DNA of 64,000 nt from Hyphomonadaceae bacterium. GTDB taxonomy: Bacteria > Pseudomonadota > Alphaproteobacteria > Caulobacterales > Aquidulcibacteraceae. Position 1 is the stretch's first letter. Each line of letters opens with the position of its first letter. The stretch is from positions 1-64,000 of the forward strand of contig JAEUMR010000038.1 of the NCBI GenBank assembly GCA_016791385.1, in the 5' to 3' direction. The position numbers were made by a program, and so were the translations under genes. Below the pieces are notes generated by a model. That model was not told where the DNA came from and searched no databases. It was given only the letters and a program-made list of their open reading frames with translations. Positions 52,297-61,642 of this stretch are shown in pieces.

Positions 52297-53721
52297 ATGC
52301 TGAAGTTTACAGAGATCGGGGCTGGGCCCCCGCGCAAGCGCGCGGCTGCGGCACGGTCCAAGGACGGCCGAGAAATCTACCAGGCGTTCGCGCCGGCGGA
52401 GGCGGGCACGCAGGCCTCGCGCTGCGCCCAATGCGGCGTGCCGTTCTGTCAGGACGCCTGCCCGCTACAGAACAACATCCCCGATTGGTTGAAACTCGCG
52501 GCTGAGAACCGGCTGGAAGAGGCTTACGCGCTGAGCGCGTCGACTAATCCGATGCCGGAAGTGTGCGGCCGCATCTGCCCGCAGGACCGGCTGTGCGAGC
52601 AGGCCTGCGTGCTCGAACAGTCCGAGCATTCGGCGGTAACCATCGGCGCGGTCGAGAAATTTCTCACCGACACCGCCTGGGAGCGCGGTTGGGTCGCGCC
52701 GATCAAGCCGGGGCCGGATCGCGGCCAATCGATCGGCATTATCGGCGCGGGGCCCGCAGGGCTTGCCGCAGCTGAGCGCATGCGCGCGCTCGGCTACGCC
52801 GTCACGGTTTATGATCGTCATGACCGCATCGGCGGGCTGATGATCTACGGCATCCCGAGCTTCAAGCTCGACAAGTCGATCATGGAGCGCCGCGCCGCGC
52901 GCCTGATCGAAGGCGGCATCAGTTTCAAGCTCAATTGCAATGTCGGCGACGACATCAGCTTCGACACGCTGCGCCAGCAGCACGATGCGGTGCTGATCGC
53001 CACCGGCGTCTATCGCCCCCGTCCGCTCGGCGTCGACGGCCAGCAAGTTGCGATTCCGGCGCTCGATTATCTCACCGCCTCGAACAAACTCGGCCTTGGC
53101 GATGCGGTCGAAGCCGCTGCGCCCGGCGGTCAGCTGAACGCGGGCGGCAAGCGCGTCGTCGTTATCGGCGGTGGCGATACGGCGATGGATTGCGTGCGCA
53201 CCGCCATTCGCCAGAACGCCGAAAGCGTGATCTGTCTCTATCGCCGCGACCGCGCCAACATGCCGGGCTCGCTGCGCGAAGTGGCGTGCGCGGAAGAAGA
53301 GGGCGTCACCTTCGAGTGGCTGGCGCAGCCGATGAAACTGGTCAGCGGCAAGGCGACCGCGGTTGAAGCTGTGCGCATGCGCCTGGGCCCCGCCGACGCA
53401 TCGGGCCGGCAATCGCCGGTGCCGGTGCCGGGCAGCGAATTCGTGCGCAGCGCCGACATGGTCATCGCCGCGCTCGGTTTCGACCCGGAAGACCTGCCCA
53501 CGCTGTGGCGCGCGCCGCAGCTTGAGCGGCGCTCCAACGGCGCCTTGCGCGTCGGCGCGACCACACTCGCCACTTCGCTGCCTGGCGTGTTTGCGGCGGG
53601 CGATGTCGTGCGCGGCGCTTCACTCGTCGTTTGGGCTCTGCGTGACGGCCTCGATGCGGCGAACTCGATGCATGCCTGGCTCAGCGAACGTCTGAGCGCG
53701 GCCTCTGTTGCGGCGGAATGA
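52297..53721 (+). CDS. gltD: Glutamate synthase (NADPH), small subunit
   Basis: The 474-residue flavoprotein supplies electrons from NADPH to the large subunit. N-terminal [4Fe-4S] ligands are C43, C46, C51 and C55 (RCAQCGVPFCQDAC) and C90, C94, C100 and C104 (EVCGRICPQDRLCEQAC). The FAD motif is IGIIGAGPAGLAAAERM (near 146-162), with VTVYDRHDRIGGLMIYGIP; the NADPH site is VVVIGGGDTAMDCVRTA. Length is normal. It precedes gltB, with its TGA overlapping the gltB ATG (ATGA), so the two are made in fixed proportion. Confidence 0.95.
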   Translation: MLKFTEIGAGPPRKRAAAARSKDGREIYQAFAPAEAGTQASRCAQCGVPFCQDACPLQNNIPDWLKLAAENRLEEAYALSASTNPMPEVCGRICPQDRLCEQACVLEQSEHSAVTIGAVEKFLTDTAWERGWVAPIKPGPDRGQSIGIIGAGPAGLAAAERMRALGYAVTVYDRHDRIGGLMIYGIPSFKLDKSIMERRAARLIEGGISFKLNCNVGDDISFDTLRQQHDAVLIATGVYRPRPLGVDGQQVAIPALDYLTASNKLGLGDAVEAAAPGGQLNAGGKRVVVIGGGDTAMDCVRTAIRQNAESVICLYRRDRANMPGSLREVACAEEEGVTFEWLAQPMKLVSGKATAVEAVRMRLGPADASGRQSPVPVPGSEFVRSADMVIAALGFDPEDLPTLWRAPQLERRSNGALRVGATTLATSLPGVFAAGDVVRGASLVVWALRDGLDAANSMHAWLSERLSAASVAAE

Positions 53722-56700
53722 TCATGGACGAAGTTGAGCGTTATCAGCGCGAACGCGCGCGGCTCGAAGCCGAAGGCCTGTACCGGGCCGAACAGGAACG
53801 CGACGCCTGCGGCGTCGGCATGGTCGTCGCCATTGACGGCAAACCGCGCCGTGATGTCGTCACGCTCGCCATCGCCGCGCTCAAGTCGGTTTGGCACCGC
53901 GGCGCTGTCGACGCCGACGGCAAGACCGGCGACGGCGCCGGGATTCTGATCGAAGCGCCGCAGGCGTTCTTCCGCGAAGCAGTGGAACGCGCCGGCCACA
54001 ACCCGGGCGACCGTAAGATTTTCGTCGGCCAGATTTTCCTGCCGCGTATCGATCTCGGCGCGCAGGAGCGCGCGCGCACGATCGTTGAAAGCGAGCTGAT
54101 CCGTTCGGGTTTCTCGCTGCTCGGCTGGCGCCAGACGCCGATCGACATCAGCGTGCTGGGCGACAAGGCCAACGCCACGCGGCCGGAAATCGAGCAAGTG
54201 CTGTTCTGCGATGGCCGCAATCGCAACGCCGAAGATGTCGACCGCGATCTCTTCATCTGCCGCCGGCGTATGGAAAAGCGCGCGCTCGCCGACAACATCA
54301 CCGAACTTTACATCTGTTCGCTGTCGGCGCGCCGGCTTGTCTACAAGGGCATGTTCCTCGCCGAGCACATCGACGAGTTCTACCCGGACCTGCGCGATGA
54401 GCGTTTCGTCTCGGCGGTCGCGATCTATCACCAGCGCTATTCGACCAACACGTTCCCGACCTGGCGTCTGGCTCAGCCGTTGCGCATGCTCGCGCACAAT
54501 GGCGAGATCAACACGCTGAAGGGCAACGTCAATTGGATGAAGAGCCACGAGATCCGCATGACCTCCGACGCCTTTGGCGCGGCGAATGCGGACGTGCGGC
54601 CGATCATTCAGCCCGGCGGCTCTGACTCAGCCGCCCTGGACAACGTGTTCGAGGTGATGGTGCGCGCCGGTCGCTCTGCGCCGATGGCCAAGAGCCTGTT
54701 GGTTCCCGAAGCGTGGGCCAAGTCGCAAACAATGCGGCCCGCGCATAAGGCGCTCTACGCCTATTGCAGCGCGGTGATGGAGCCATGGGACGGCCCGGCT
54801 GCGCTGGCCATGTATGACGGCCGCTGGGCGGTCGCGGGGATGGACCGCAACGGCCTGCGTCCGCTGCGCTATGCGCTGACCGAAGACGGCTTGCTCGCGG
54901 TCGGTTCGGAAGCCGGCATGTGTCCGCTCGAAGGGCGCGTCGTGCATGAGCGCGGCCGGCTCGGCGCGGGCCAGATGCTCGCCGTCGATTGCGACGAGGG
55001 TCGGCTCTATCGTCACGACGAACTCGTCAACGTGCTCGCCGCCCAGCACCCATACGAACGTTGGCTGTCCAACATCAAGGACATGGACCAGATGCTGGTC
55101 GGCGATGAGCCCGTCGCGCCGTGGAGCGAGGATGATCTTCGCCGCCGCCAAAGCGCGGCCGGCTATTCGCTGGAAGAACTCGAACTGATCCTCGCGCCGA
55201 TGATGGACGAGGGGAAAGAAGCGATCGGCTCGATGGGCGATGACGCGCCGCTTGCGGTGCTGTCAGATCGCGCGCGCCCGCTGTCGCACTATTTCCGCCA
55301 GAACTTCAGCCAGGTCACCAATCCGCCGATCGATCCGCTGCGCGAAGGCCGGGTGATGAGCCTGGCCACGCGCTTCAAGAACCTCGGCAACATCCTGGCG
55401 CAGGACGAAACGCAGACCAACGTCTACGTGCTCTCCAGCCCGATCCTCACCAATGGCATGTATGAGCGCATGGTGCGCGAACTGGGCGCCGATGTGCAGC
55501 GCATCGATTGCACGTTCGAGCGTCCAGCGCCGGGACAAGAGGCGGGCGCGACGCTGCGCGCCGCGATGGACCGCATCCGCGCCGAAGCGGAAGCGGCTGT
55601 GAAGAGCGGCTGTTCGCACATCGTCCTGTCGGACGAGAACGAGAGCGCCGGGCGCGTCGCGTGCCCGATGATCCTGGTCACCGGCGGTGTGCACACGCAC
55701 CTCGTCGCCAAGGGCCTGCGCACGTTCTGCTCGCTCACCATCCGCAGCGCCGAGTGCCTGGATACGCACTACGCCGCGGTGCTGATCGGCGCCGGCGCGA
55801 CGACCGTCAATCCGTATCTCGCCTTCGCCAGCATCGCCAATCGCTGCGCGCATAATCTGACGGCGGTAACGCCCGAGAAGGCGGCCGCGAACTATCGCGC
55901 TGCGCTCGAAGCGGGCCTGCTCAAGATCATGTCCAAGATGGGCATCTCGGTGATCTCGTCTTATCGCGGCGCGCTCAATTTCGAGGCCATCGGCCTTTCG
56001 CGCGCGCTGGTGGACGAGTTCTTCCCGGGCCTGACCAGCCGCATCTCCGGCATTGGCCTTGGCGGCATCGAGATCGAAGCGACCGAGCGTCACGATGCGG
56101 CTTATGACGACGGCGCGCCCGCGCTTTCGGTTGGCGGCGCCTATCGCGTGCGTAAGGGCGGCGAACGCCATGCGCTTGACGCGGGCCTGATCCACCGCTT
56201 GCAGAAGGCGTGCACCGACGGCGACTACGCCGAGTATCGGCGCTATTCTGACAAGGTGCGTGAACGGCGTCTGCGCGAGCCGATCCAGCTGCGCGATCTG
56301 CTCGAAATGCGCGACGACATCGCCCCGATCGCGCTCGCCGAAGTCGAGAGCGTGAACGAGATCCGCAAGCGCTTCGTCACCCCCGGCATGAGCATGGGCG
56401 CGCTGTCGCCTGAAGCGCATGAGACGCTGAACATCGCTATGAACCGCATCGGCGGCCGTTCGGTGTCCGGCGAAGGCGGCGAGGACCCCGAGCGCTACAC
56501 CCCGCGCGCCAACGGCGATGACGCCAACTCGGCGATCAAGCAGGTCGCCTCGGGCCGCTTCGGCGTCACCGCCGAGTATCTGAACAAGTGCCGCGAGATC
56601 GAGATCAAGATCGCGCAGGGGGCCAAGCCCGGCGAGGGCGGTCAATTGCCTGGCTTCAAGGTTACCGAATTCATCGCCCGCATGCGTCACTCGACGCCGG

Positions 56701-58265
56701 GCGTGACGCTGATCTCGCCGCCGCCGCACCACGACATCTACTCGATCGAAGACCTGGCGCAGCTGATCTACGACCTGAAGCAGATCAGCCCCGACGCGCA
56801 TGTCTGCGTGAAGCTGGTGGCGCAGTCCGGCATCGGCGCGGTCGCCGCCGGCGTCGCCAAGGGCGGCGCCGACGCGATCCTGGTGTCGGGCCATGTCGGC
56901 GGCACCGGCGCCAGCCCGCAAACCTCGATCAAATACGCCGGCATCCCGTGGGAAATGGGCCTCGCCGAAGCGCACCAAGTGCTGATGCTCAACAATCTGC
57001 GCCATCGCGTGCGGCTGCGCACCGATGGCGGCATCCGTACGGGCCGCGACATCGTCGTCGCCGCTATCCTCGGCGCCGAGGAGTTCGGCATCGGCACCGC
57101 TTCGCTGGTCGCGGTCGGCTGCCTGATGGTGCGCCAGTGCCATACCAACACCTGCCCCGTCGGCGTCTGCACGCAGGACGAAAAGCTGCGCGCGCGCTTC
57201 ACCGGCACGCCAGAGAAGGTCATCAATCTGATGAACTTCATGGCCGAAGAAGTGCGCGAGCTGCTAGCTGAGCTTGGCTTCAAATCGCTGCGCGACATCA
57301 TTGGCCGCACTGATCTGATCGCCCAGATCAATCGCGGCGCGTCGCACCTCGACGATCTCGACCTCAACCCGTTGCTGGTGCGGGTCGACAGCCCGTATCC
57401 GCCCTACTCGACGCAAACCACGCGGGTCGAACCACCGCCTTCGCTCGACGAGCAGATCATCGCCAACGCGCCGGAATTCTTCGAACGTGGCGAGAAGCGC
57501 CAGCTCGATTTCACCGTGCGCAACACGCAGCGGGCGATCGGCGCGCGCTCTTCGGCTCTGGTCGTGCGCAAGCACGGCATGACCGGCATGCCGGCGGAGC
57601 GCTTGAACGTGCGCTTGTCCGGTTCGTGCGGACAAAGCCTCGGCGCCTTCCTGGTGCAAGGGATCGCGATCGAAGTTGTCGGCGACGCCAACGATTATGT
57701 CGGCAAGGGCCTTTCAGGCGGCGCGATCACGCTGAAGCCGCGCGCCGACCATGTGCGGGACGCGCGCTTCAACGCCATCATCGGCAACACCTGCCTCTAT
57801 GGCGCCACCAGCGGCAAGCTGTTCGCGGCGGGCCAAGCGGGCGAGCGCTTTGCGGTGCGTAATTCCGGCGCGACCGCAGTGATCGAAGGCTGCGGCGCCA
57901 ATGGCTGCGAGTACATGACCGGCGGCCGCGTCGCCATTCTCGGCGCCGTCGGCGAAAACTTCGGCGCGGGCATGACCGGCGGCGAAGCCTTCGTGTTCGA
58001 TCCGGAAGGGCGCTTGCCGCTGCTGGCCAATGCCGAGACCATCGGCTGGACGCGCGCCGACGAAGCCGGCGCCGAGGCGGTGGCCACGCTCAAGGCGTTG
58101 ATCGAAGAGCACGTACAGCGCACGGGCTCCGTGTTCGGCCGCGAAGTGCTGTCCGATTGGGACGCGCAGCAGCGCCACTTCTGGTACGTGCGGCCGAAGG
58201 CGACGACGCCGGCCGACAGCAAGCGCAAGAAGCCGGCCGGCGCGCGCAAGCTCGCGACGGCGTAA
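53718..58265 (+). CDS. gltB: Glutamate synthase (NADPH), large subunit
   Basis: The 1515-residue GOGAT large subunit transfers the amide of glutamine to 2-oxoglutarate. The N-terminal glutamine amidotransferase has its catalytic cysteine exposed after a propeptide (ERDA-CGVG, C31), then a central domain, an FMN-binding synthase barrel (PPPHHDIYSIEDLAQLIYDLK, VKLVAQSGIGAVAAGVAKGGADAI, SGHVGGTGASP), the [3Fe-4S] cysteines C1141, C1146 and C1151 (CHTNTCPVGVC), and a C-terminal GXGXG beta-helix domain (RLSGSCGQSLGAF, GNTCLYGATSGK, GCGANGCEYMTGG). It is normal in size and overlaps gltD by 4 bases. Confidence 0.96.
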   Translation: MIMDEVERYQRERARLEAEGLYRAEQERDACGVGMVVAIDGKPRRDVVTLAIAALKSVWHRGAVDADGKTGDGAGILIEAPQAFFREAVERAGHNPGDRKIFVGQIFLPRIDLGAQERARTIVESELIRSGFSLLGWRQTPIDISVLGDKANATRPEIEQVLFCDGRNRNAEDVDRDLFICRRRMEKRALADNITELYICSLSARRLVYKGMFLAEHIDEFYPDLRDERFVSAVAIYHQRYSTNTFPTWRLAQPLRMLAHNGEINTLKGNVNWMKSHEIRMTSDAFGAANADVRPIIQPGGSDSAALDNVFEVMVRAGRSAPMAKSLLVPEAWAKSQTMRPAHKALYAYCSAVMEPWDGPAALAMYDGRWAVAGMDRNGLRPLRYALTEDGLLAVGSEAGMCPLEGRVVHERGRLGAGQMLAVDCDEGRLYRHDELVNVLAAQHPYERWLSNIKDMDQMLVGDEPVAPWSEDDLRRRQSAAGYSLEELELILAPMMDEGKEAIGSMGDDAPLAVLSDRARPLSHYFRQNFSQVTNPPIDPLREGRVMSLATRFKNLGNILAQDETQTNVYVLSSPILTNGMYERMVRELGADVQRIDCTFERPAPGQEAGATLRAAMDRIRAEAEAAVKSGCSHIVLSDENESAGRVACPMILVTGGVHTHLVAKGLRTFCSLTIRSAECLDTHYAAVLIGAGATTVNPYLAFASIANRCAHNLTAVTPEKAAANYRAALEAGLLKIMSKMGISVISSYRGALNFEAIGLSRALVDEFFPGLTSRISGIGLGGIEIEATERHDAAYDDGAPALSVGGAYRVRKGGERHALDAGLIHRLQKACTDGDYAEYRRYSDKVRERRLREPIQLRDLLEMRDDIAPIALAEVESVNEIRKRFVTPGMSMGALSPEAHETLNIAMNRIGGRSVSGEGGEDPERYTPRANGDDANSAIKQVASGRFGVTAEYLNKCREIEIKIAQGAKPGEGGQLPGFKVTEFIARMRHSTPGVTLISPPPHHDIYSIEDLAQLIYDLKQISPDAHVCVKLVAQSGIGAVAAGVAKGGADAILVSGHVGGTGASPQTSIKYAGIPWEMGLAEAHQVLMLNNLRHRVRLRTDGGIRTGRDIVVAAILGAEEFGIGTASLVAVGCLMVRQCHTNTCPVGVCTQDEKLRARFTGTPEKVINLMNFMAEEVRELLAELGFKSLRDIIGRTDLIAQINRGASHLDDLDLNPLLVRVDSPYPPYSTQTTRVEPPPSLDEQIIANAPEFFERGEKRQLDFTVRNTQRAIGARSSALVVRKHGMTGMPAERLNVRLSGSCGQSLGAFLVQGIAIEVVGDANDYVGKGLSGGAITLKPRADHVRDARFNAIIGNTCLYGATSGKLFAAGQAGERFAVRNSGATAVIEGCGANGCEYMTGGRVAILGAVGENFGAGMTGGEAFVFDPEGRLPLLANAETIGWTRADEAGAEAVATLKALIEEHVQRTGSVFGREVLSDWDAQQRHFWYVRPKATTPADSKRKKPAGARKLATA

Positions 58266-58394
58266 GCGCGCCGGCTAGAGGGCAGAGGCGCGGAGCGAAA
58301 GCTCACGCGCCCCCTTCGTTGTTGTAGTTGCGGCTTGCGCAAATCGCTGCTCGGGGCCAGCGTTGAGCCTCCGACGAACGAGGATCAGCGCTGC

Positions 58395-58838
58395 ATGTAC
58401 CGTCGCATTCTGCTCGCCTACGATGGATCGCGAGAGGGGCGGGCCGCGCTGCGCGAGGGCGCGTTGCTGGTCAAGCGTCTCGGCGCTGAGGCCTTTTTGC
58501 TGGCCGTTGTCCCGGCCTTGTCTTCGACAGACCCGATGTCCGCACCCATGGTCTCCGACGATGAGCGCGAGACGATCCTGCGCGAGGGCATCGCCAAGGC
58601 CGCGGAAATCGGGATCACGGTTTCAGGCCGGCTGGTGCGCGGCGAGCCGGTCGACGAGATCAAGCGCTTCGCCGACGAGATGCAGGCGGATTTGGTCATC
58701 GTCGGCCATCGCAAACGCTCGCTGCTGGAGCGTTGGTGGTCAGGCCCCAGCCACGCCGTTCTGATCGACCACCTCTCGTGCAGCCTGCTGATGTGCCAAA
58801 ACGCGGCTGACGACGAGACATCCCCGCCTGCGTCCTAG
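58395..58838 (+). CDS. Universal stress protein, single UspA domain
   Basis: The 147-residue protein is a single UspA fold: YRRILLAYDGSREGRAALREGALLVKRLGAEAFLLAVVPAL, the middle SDDERETILREGIAKAAEIGITVSGRLVRGEPVDEIKRFADEM, and the end DLVIVGHRKRSLLERWWSGPSHAVLIDHLSCSLLMC. The glycine-rich ATP-loop is replaced by GHRKRSLLERWW, so nucleotide binding may be lost. The ATG at 58395 fits the family start; the frame is open further upstream. It follows gltB by 129 bases, and a second UspA gene lies upstream of gltD. Confidence 0.88.
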   Translation: MYRRILLAYDGSREGRAALREGALLVKRLGAEAFLLAVVPALSSTDPMSAPMVSDDERETILREGIAKAAEIGITVSGRLVRGEPVDEIKRFADEMQADLVIVGHRKRSLLERWWSGPSHAVLIDHLSCSLLMCQNAADDETSPPAS

Positions 58839-58858
58839 GCGCCGCCGCAGCGAAAAGA

Positions 58859-58892
58859 AAACGCCGCGCCGCCAGGAAGCGGCACGGCGTTT
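58859..58892 (-). terminator. Terminator for the TonB receptor gene (minus strand)
   Basis: AAACGCCG (58859-58866) pairs with CGGCGTTT (58885-58892), and inside CCGC pairs with GCGG. Read on the minus strand, the stem is followed by TTTTCTTTT, a good Rho-independent terminator tail. It lies after the end of the receptor gene at 58940. Confidence 0.75.
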
Positions 58893-58903
58893 CGCATGAA
58901 AAG

Positions 58904-58938
58904 CGCGGAGCGGACGCAGAGCCCGCTCCGCGTTTTTT
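58904..58938 (+). terminator. Terminator for the UspA/gltDB side (plus strand)
   Basis: CGCGGAGCGG (58904-58913) pairs with CCGCTCCGCG (58923-58932), followed directly by six T residues (58933-58938). It is a strong Rho-independent terminator for plus-strand transcripts ending after the UspA gene. Confidence 0.85.
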
Positions 58939-58939
58939 G

Positions 58940-61324
58940 TCACCAGGCCAGGCTGACCCGCGCATAGAGGTAGCGGCCGTTGAAGCCGAACGGCGAGTAG
59001 AACGGGAAGGCGACAACGCCCGAAGTGTTGAGCGCCGCCGGCACCGCGTTCGGGTATTCGTCGAGCAGGTTGTCGGCGCCGAGCGCGAGGGTGACGCCGC
59101 TGTCGAACTCATAGCGGCCTTCGAGGTCGAACACCGTGTGTTCGCCCGTGGTGAAGTCCGCCGCTGGCGAGCCGCCAGGCTGCAGCACGTCGGCGTAATA
59201 GCTCGCGCGCGCAGTTGCGCCCCAGCCGCCATTGCTCCAGTTGGCGCTGAGCACGGCCTTTTCGCCCGGCGTGCCGGCTTCGATCGTCAGGATGCGGTTG
59301 CGGCCGAGCAGGGTCGGCGTCGGGCTGAGCGCCGAGAGCGAGGTCGGCACGCGCGTGACGTCGATGTCGTTGAAGTTCAGCGCGGCGATGAAGTCGAAAT
59401 CGCCGACCGCGCCGCCGTCGAGACGATAACGTCCGACGATGTCCACGCCCCGCGTTTCGGTGTCGACGCCGTTGATGAAGAAGCGCGCGGCGCTGATGCC
59501 GAGCGGATCGAGCAGCGAAGCCACCTGCGCGCTGAAGGTGCGCGAGATGTTTTCCGAAAGCACGATCTGGTCGCTGATCTCGATCTGATAGGCATCGACC
59601 GTGAGGTCGAAATCGCCGTACTGGAAGACGAAGCCGAGCGAGTAATTGACCGCTTCTTCAGGCTGCAGCGGCTGGGCGCCGAGCGTGGAGGCAACGAGGC
59701 TGGTGGCCGGGAAGGTGCCCGTTTCCACTACGTTTGGCGCCACGAACACCGAGGCGGTGGAGGTGAAGAACGATTGCTGCAGCGAGGGGGCGCGGAAGCC
59801 GCTCGACACTGCGCCGCGGATGGCGAAATTATCGTTGAAGTCGTAGCGCGCCGTGATCTTGCCGTTCAGCGTGTCGCCGAAATCGGAATAATTTTCGTAG
59901 CGCACCGCGCCGCCGATCAGCAGCCGCTCTGTCGGTTGCACTTCGACATCGACATAAGCCGCCGCCGCGGTGCGGTCTTCGTCCACGACATTGCTCGGCT
60001 GGAAGCCGATGAAGCCCTGTGCGCCCGACGCCAGTGAAGGCGTCGCCGCCGGACCGCGATTGTACGAAGCCGGTTCGCCCGCTTCGATCTCGTAGGTCTC
60101 TTGCCGCGCTTCGAAACCCCAGGCGAAGTTGATCGGCGCTGCGAGCCCTGCATCGATGCCGCGCGAGAAATCGACCCCGAGCACGGTTTGGTCATAGGTG
60201 AGCGCGCCGTCGTAGAAGCTCGTCTGCGACGCTGCGCCATAGGTGGAGTTCAGCGAGTTTTCGGTGCGGAACTCGAGTGCGTTGCGGCCATAGACGAGGC
60301 TGACGTCGGTATCCCAACCCGCGAATTCGCCGCGCACGCCGCCCGCAGCGGTGAGGTCTTCCGAGGCGACATTGATCAGGGGCAGGAAGCCGTTCGGATA
60401 GATGGCCGGAACGTTGTTGGCGTTGTTGAAGCGGCGTGGGAACGCGGCGCTGGTGCTGTCGCGATCCTGGTAGCCGAGCCAGCCATAGGCCTCCCAGCCG
60501 CCGCCGATCGGCGTACCGGCATTGGCGTAGACGCTCCATTGCTCGACTTCCGGGTCGCCGAAGCGCGAATTCACCACTTCTGCGGGCAGCAAAGCGGGAT
60601 CGATATCGCCGCGGCTGGTCGGGTCGCGCTGCAGATATTCCGCCGACACGGTGAGGAAGCCGTCCGCGCCGAGGCCGAAGCCCTGCCAGCCGGAGGCGGT
60701 CACGGTCTGGCCGTCGCTCGCATCGCGCGAGGAGCGCGCCGGATCGACCGAGGTGTCGTACTGGCCGTAGGTGACGCTGGCGCCGCCGCCTTCGCGCGCT
60801 TCGCGCAGGCGCACATTGACCACGCCGGCGATGGCGTCCGAGCCGTATTGCGCGGCAGCGCCGTCCCGCAGCACTTCGATGCGGTCGAGTGCGGCTACCG
60901 GAATGGCGTTGAGGTCGACCGCCGCCGAGCCGCGGCCGACAGAACCGTTGACGTTGACGAGCGCCGAAGCGTGCCGGCGCGTGCCGTTGACGAGCACGAG
61001 CGTTTGGTCAGGGCCAAGGCCGCGCAGCGTCAGCGGGCGGACCGAGTCGGTGCCGTCAACGACGGCGGGGCGCGGAAAGTCGACCGACGGCGCCACCGAC
61101 GAGAGCGACTCGGCGAGTTCCGTGGTGCCTTGTTCGCGCAGCGCTTCGCCGGTGAGCACGTCGACGGGCGAGGGCGTTGAAAGCTGCGAGCGGCCGGCGC
61201 TGCGCGTGCCGGTGACGACGACAACGTCCTCCTCGCTCGCGTCCTGGGCGAAAGCGGCGCTCGGCAAGGCGATGGCAAGCAGCGATGCAGTCGCAAATAG
61301 ACTGCGCGGAAGTTTAGTTTGCAT
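58940..61324 (-). CDS. TonB-dependent outer membrane receptor
   Basis: The 794-residue receptor has a signal peptide (QTKLPRSLFATASLLAIALPSAAFA), a plug domain (about 40-170: VVVTGTRSAGRSQLSTPSPVDVLTGEALREQGTTELAESL, RGLGPDQTLVLVNGTRRH, IPVAALDRIEVLRDGAAAQYGSDAIAGVVNV) and a 22-strand-type beta barrel ending NGRYLYARVSLAW, with aromatic final residue. A TonB box is likely near residue 30 (EEDVVVVTG). The ligand is unknown; no transport or siderophore genes are adjacent. AAGGGGA lies 7 bases before the ATG at 61324. Two opposed terminators follow its end. Confidence 0.93.
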   Translation of the reverse strand: MQTKLPRSLFATASLLAIALPSAAFAQDASEEDVVVVTGTRSAGRSQLSTPSPVDVLTGEALREQGTTELAESLSSVAPSVDFPRPAVVDGTDSVRPLTLRGLGPDQTLVLVNGTRRHASALVNVNGSVGRGSAAVDLNAIPVAALDRIEVLRDGAAAQYGSDAIAGVVNVRLREAREGGGASVTYGQYDTSVDPARSSRDASDGQTVTASGWQGFGLGADGFLTVSAEYLQRDPTSRGDIDPALLPAEVVNSRFGDPEVEQWSVYANAGTPIGGGWEAYGWLGYQDRDSTSAAFPRRFNNANNVPAIYPNGFLPLINVASEDLTAAGGVRGEFAGWDTDVSLVYGRNALEFRTENSLNSTYGAASQTSFYDGALTYDQTVLGVDFSRGIDAGLAAPINFAWGFEARQETYEIEAGEPASYNRGPAATPSLASGAQGFIGFQPSNVVDEDRTAAAAYVDVEVQPTERLLIGGAVRYENYSDFGDTLNGKITARYDFNDNFAIRGAVSSGFRAPSLQQSFFTSTASVFVAPNVVETGTFPATSLVASTLGAQPLQPEEAVNYSLGFVFQYGDFDLTVDAYQIEISDQIVLSENISRTFSAQVASLLDPLGISAARFFINGVDTETRGVDIVGRYRLDGGAVGDFDFIAALNFNDIDVTRVPTSLSALSPTPTLLGRNRILTIEAGTPGEKAVLSANWSNGGWGATARASYYADVLQPGGSPAADFTTGEHTVFDLEGRYEFDSGVTLALGADNLLDEYPNAVPAALNTSGVVAFPFYSPFGFNGRYLYARVSLAW

Positions 61325-61642
61325 AACGAATCCCCTTGGCCCGCCGCATCCCAAGCAGCGCCACAGTCAACAGCTAAGCGGCGCACGAATGTCCGCCAAG
61401 GCCAACAGACTCATCCGTGCCGTTAGTCGCGCTGAACTGTCGTTGCGGGAAGTGTTGGTCGGGAAGTCTTGGGAGGGCGCTGGGGCTGACGGCGAGGGCG
61501 AAGGGCCCAGGGCCGCGTCGAGGGGGCTCAAAAGCAAGGGGTTACGCGCTGGGACGGGGCGGGCGCCGGGGCGCGTCATCGCCGATGCGATGAGGTTTCG
61601 GGGCAGGTGGCGCGGGGCTGCGCTGCGAACGATGATCGGCTC
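61325..61642. other. Intergenic region between divergent TonB receptor and aldo/keto reductase genes
   Basis: This 318-base region must hold both promoters. Frames on either strand here have low-complexity Arg/Pro/Ser composition and no ribosome binding site, so I call no gene. The half next to the receptor is less GC-biased. No clear operator palindrome or riboswitch was seen. Confidence 0.5.
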
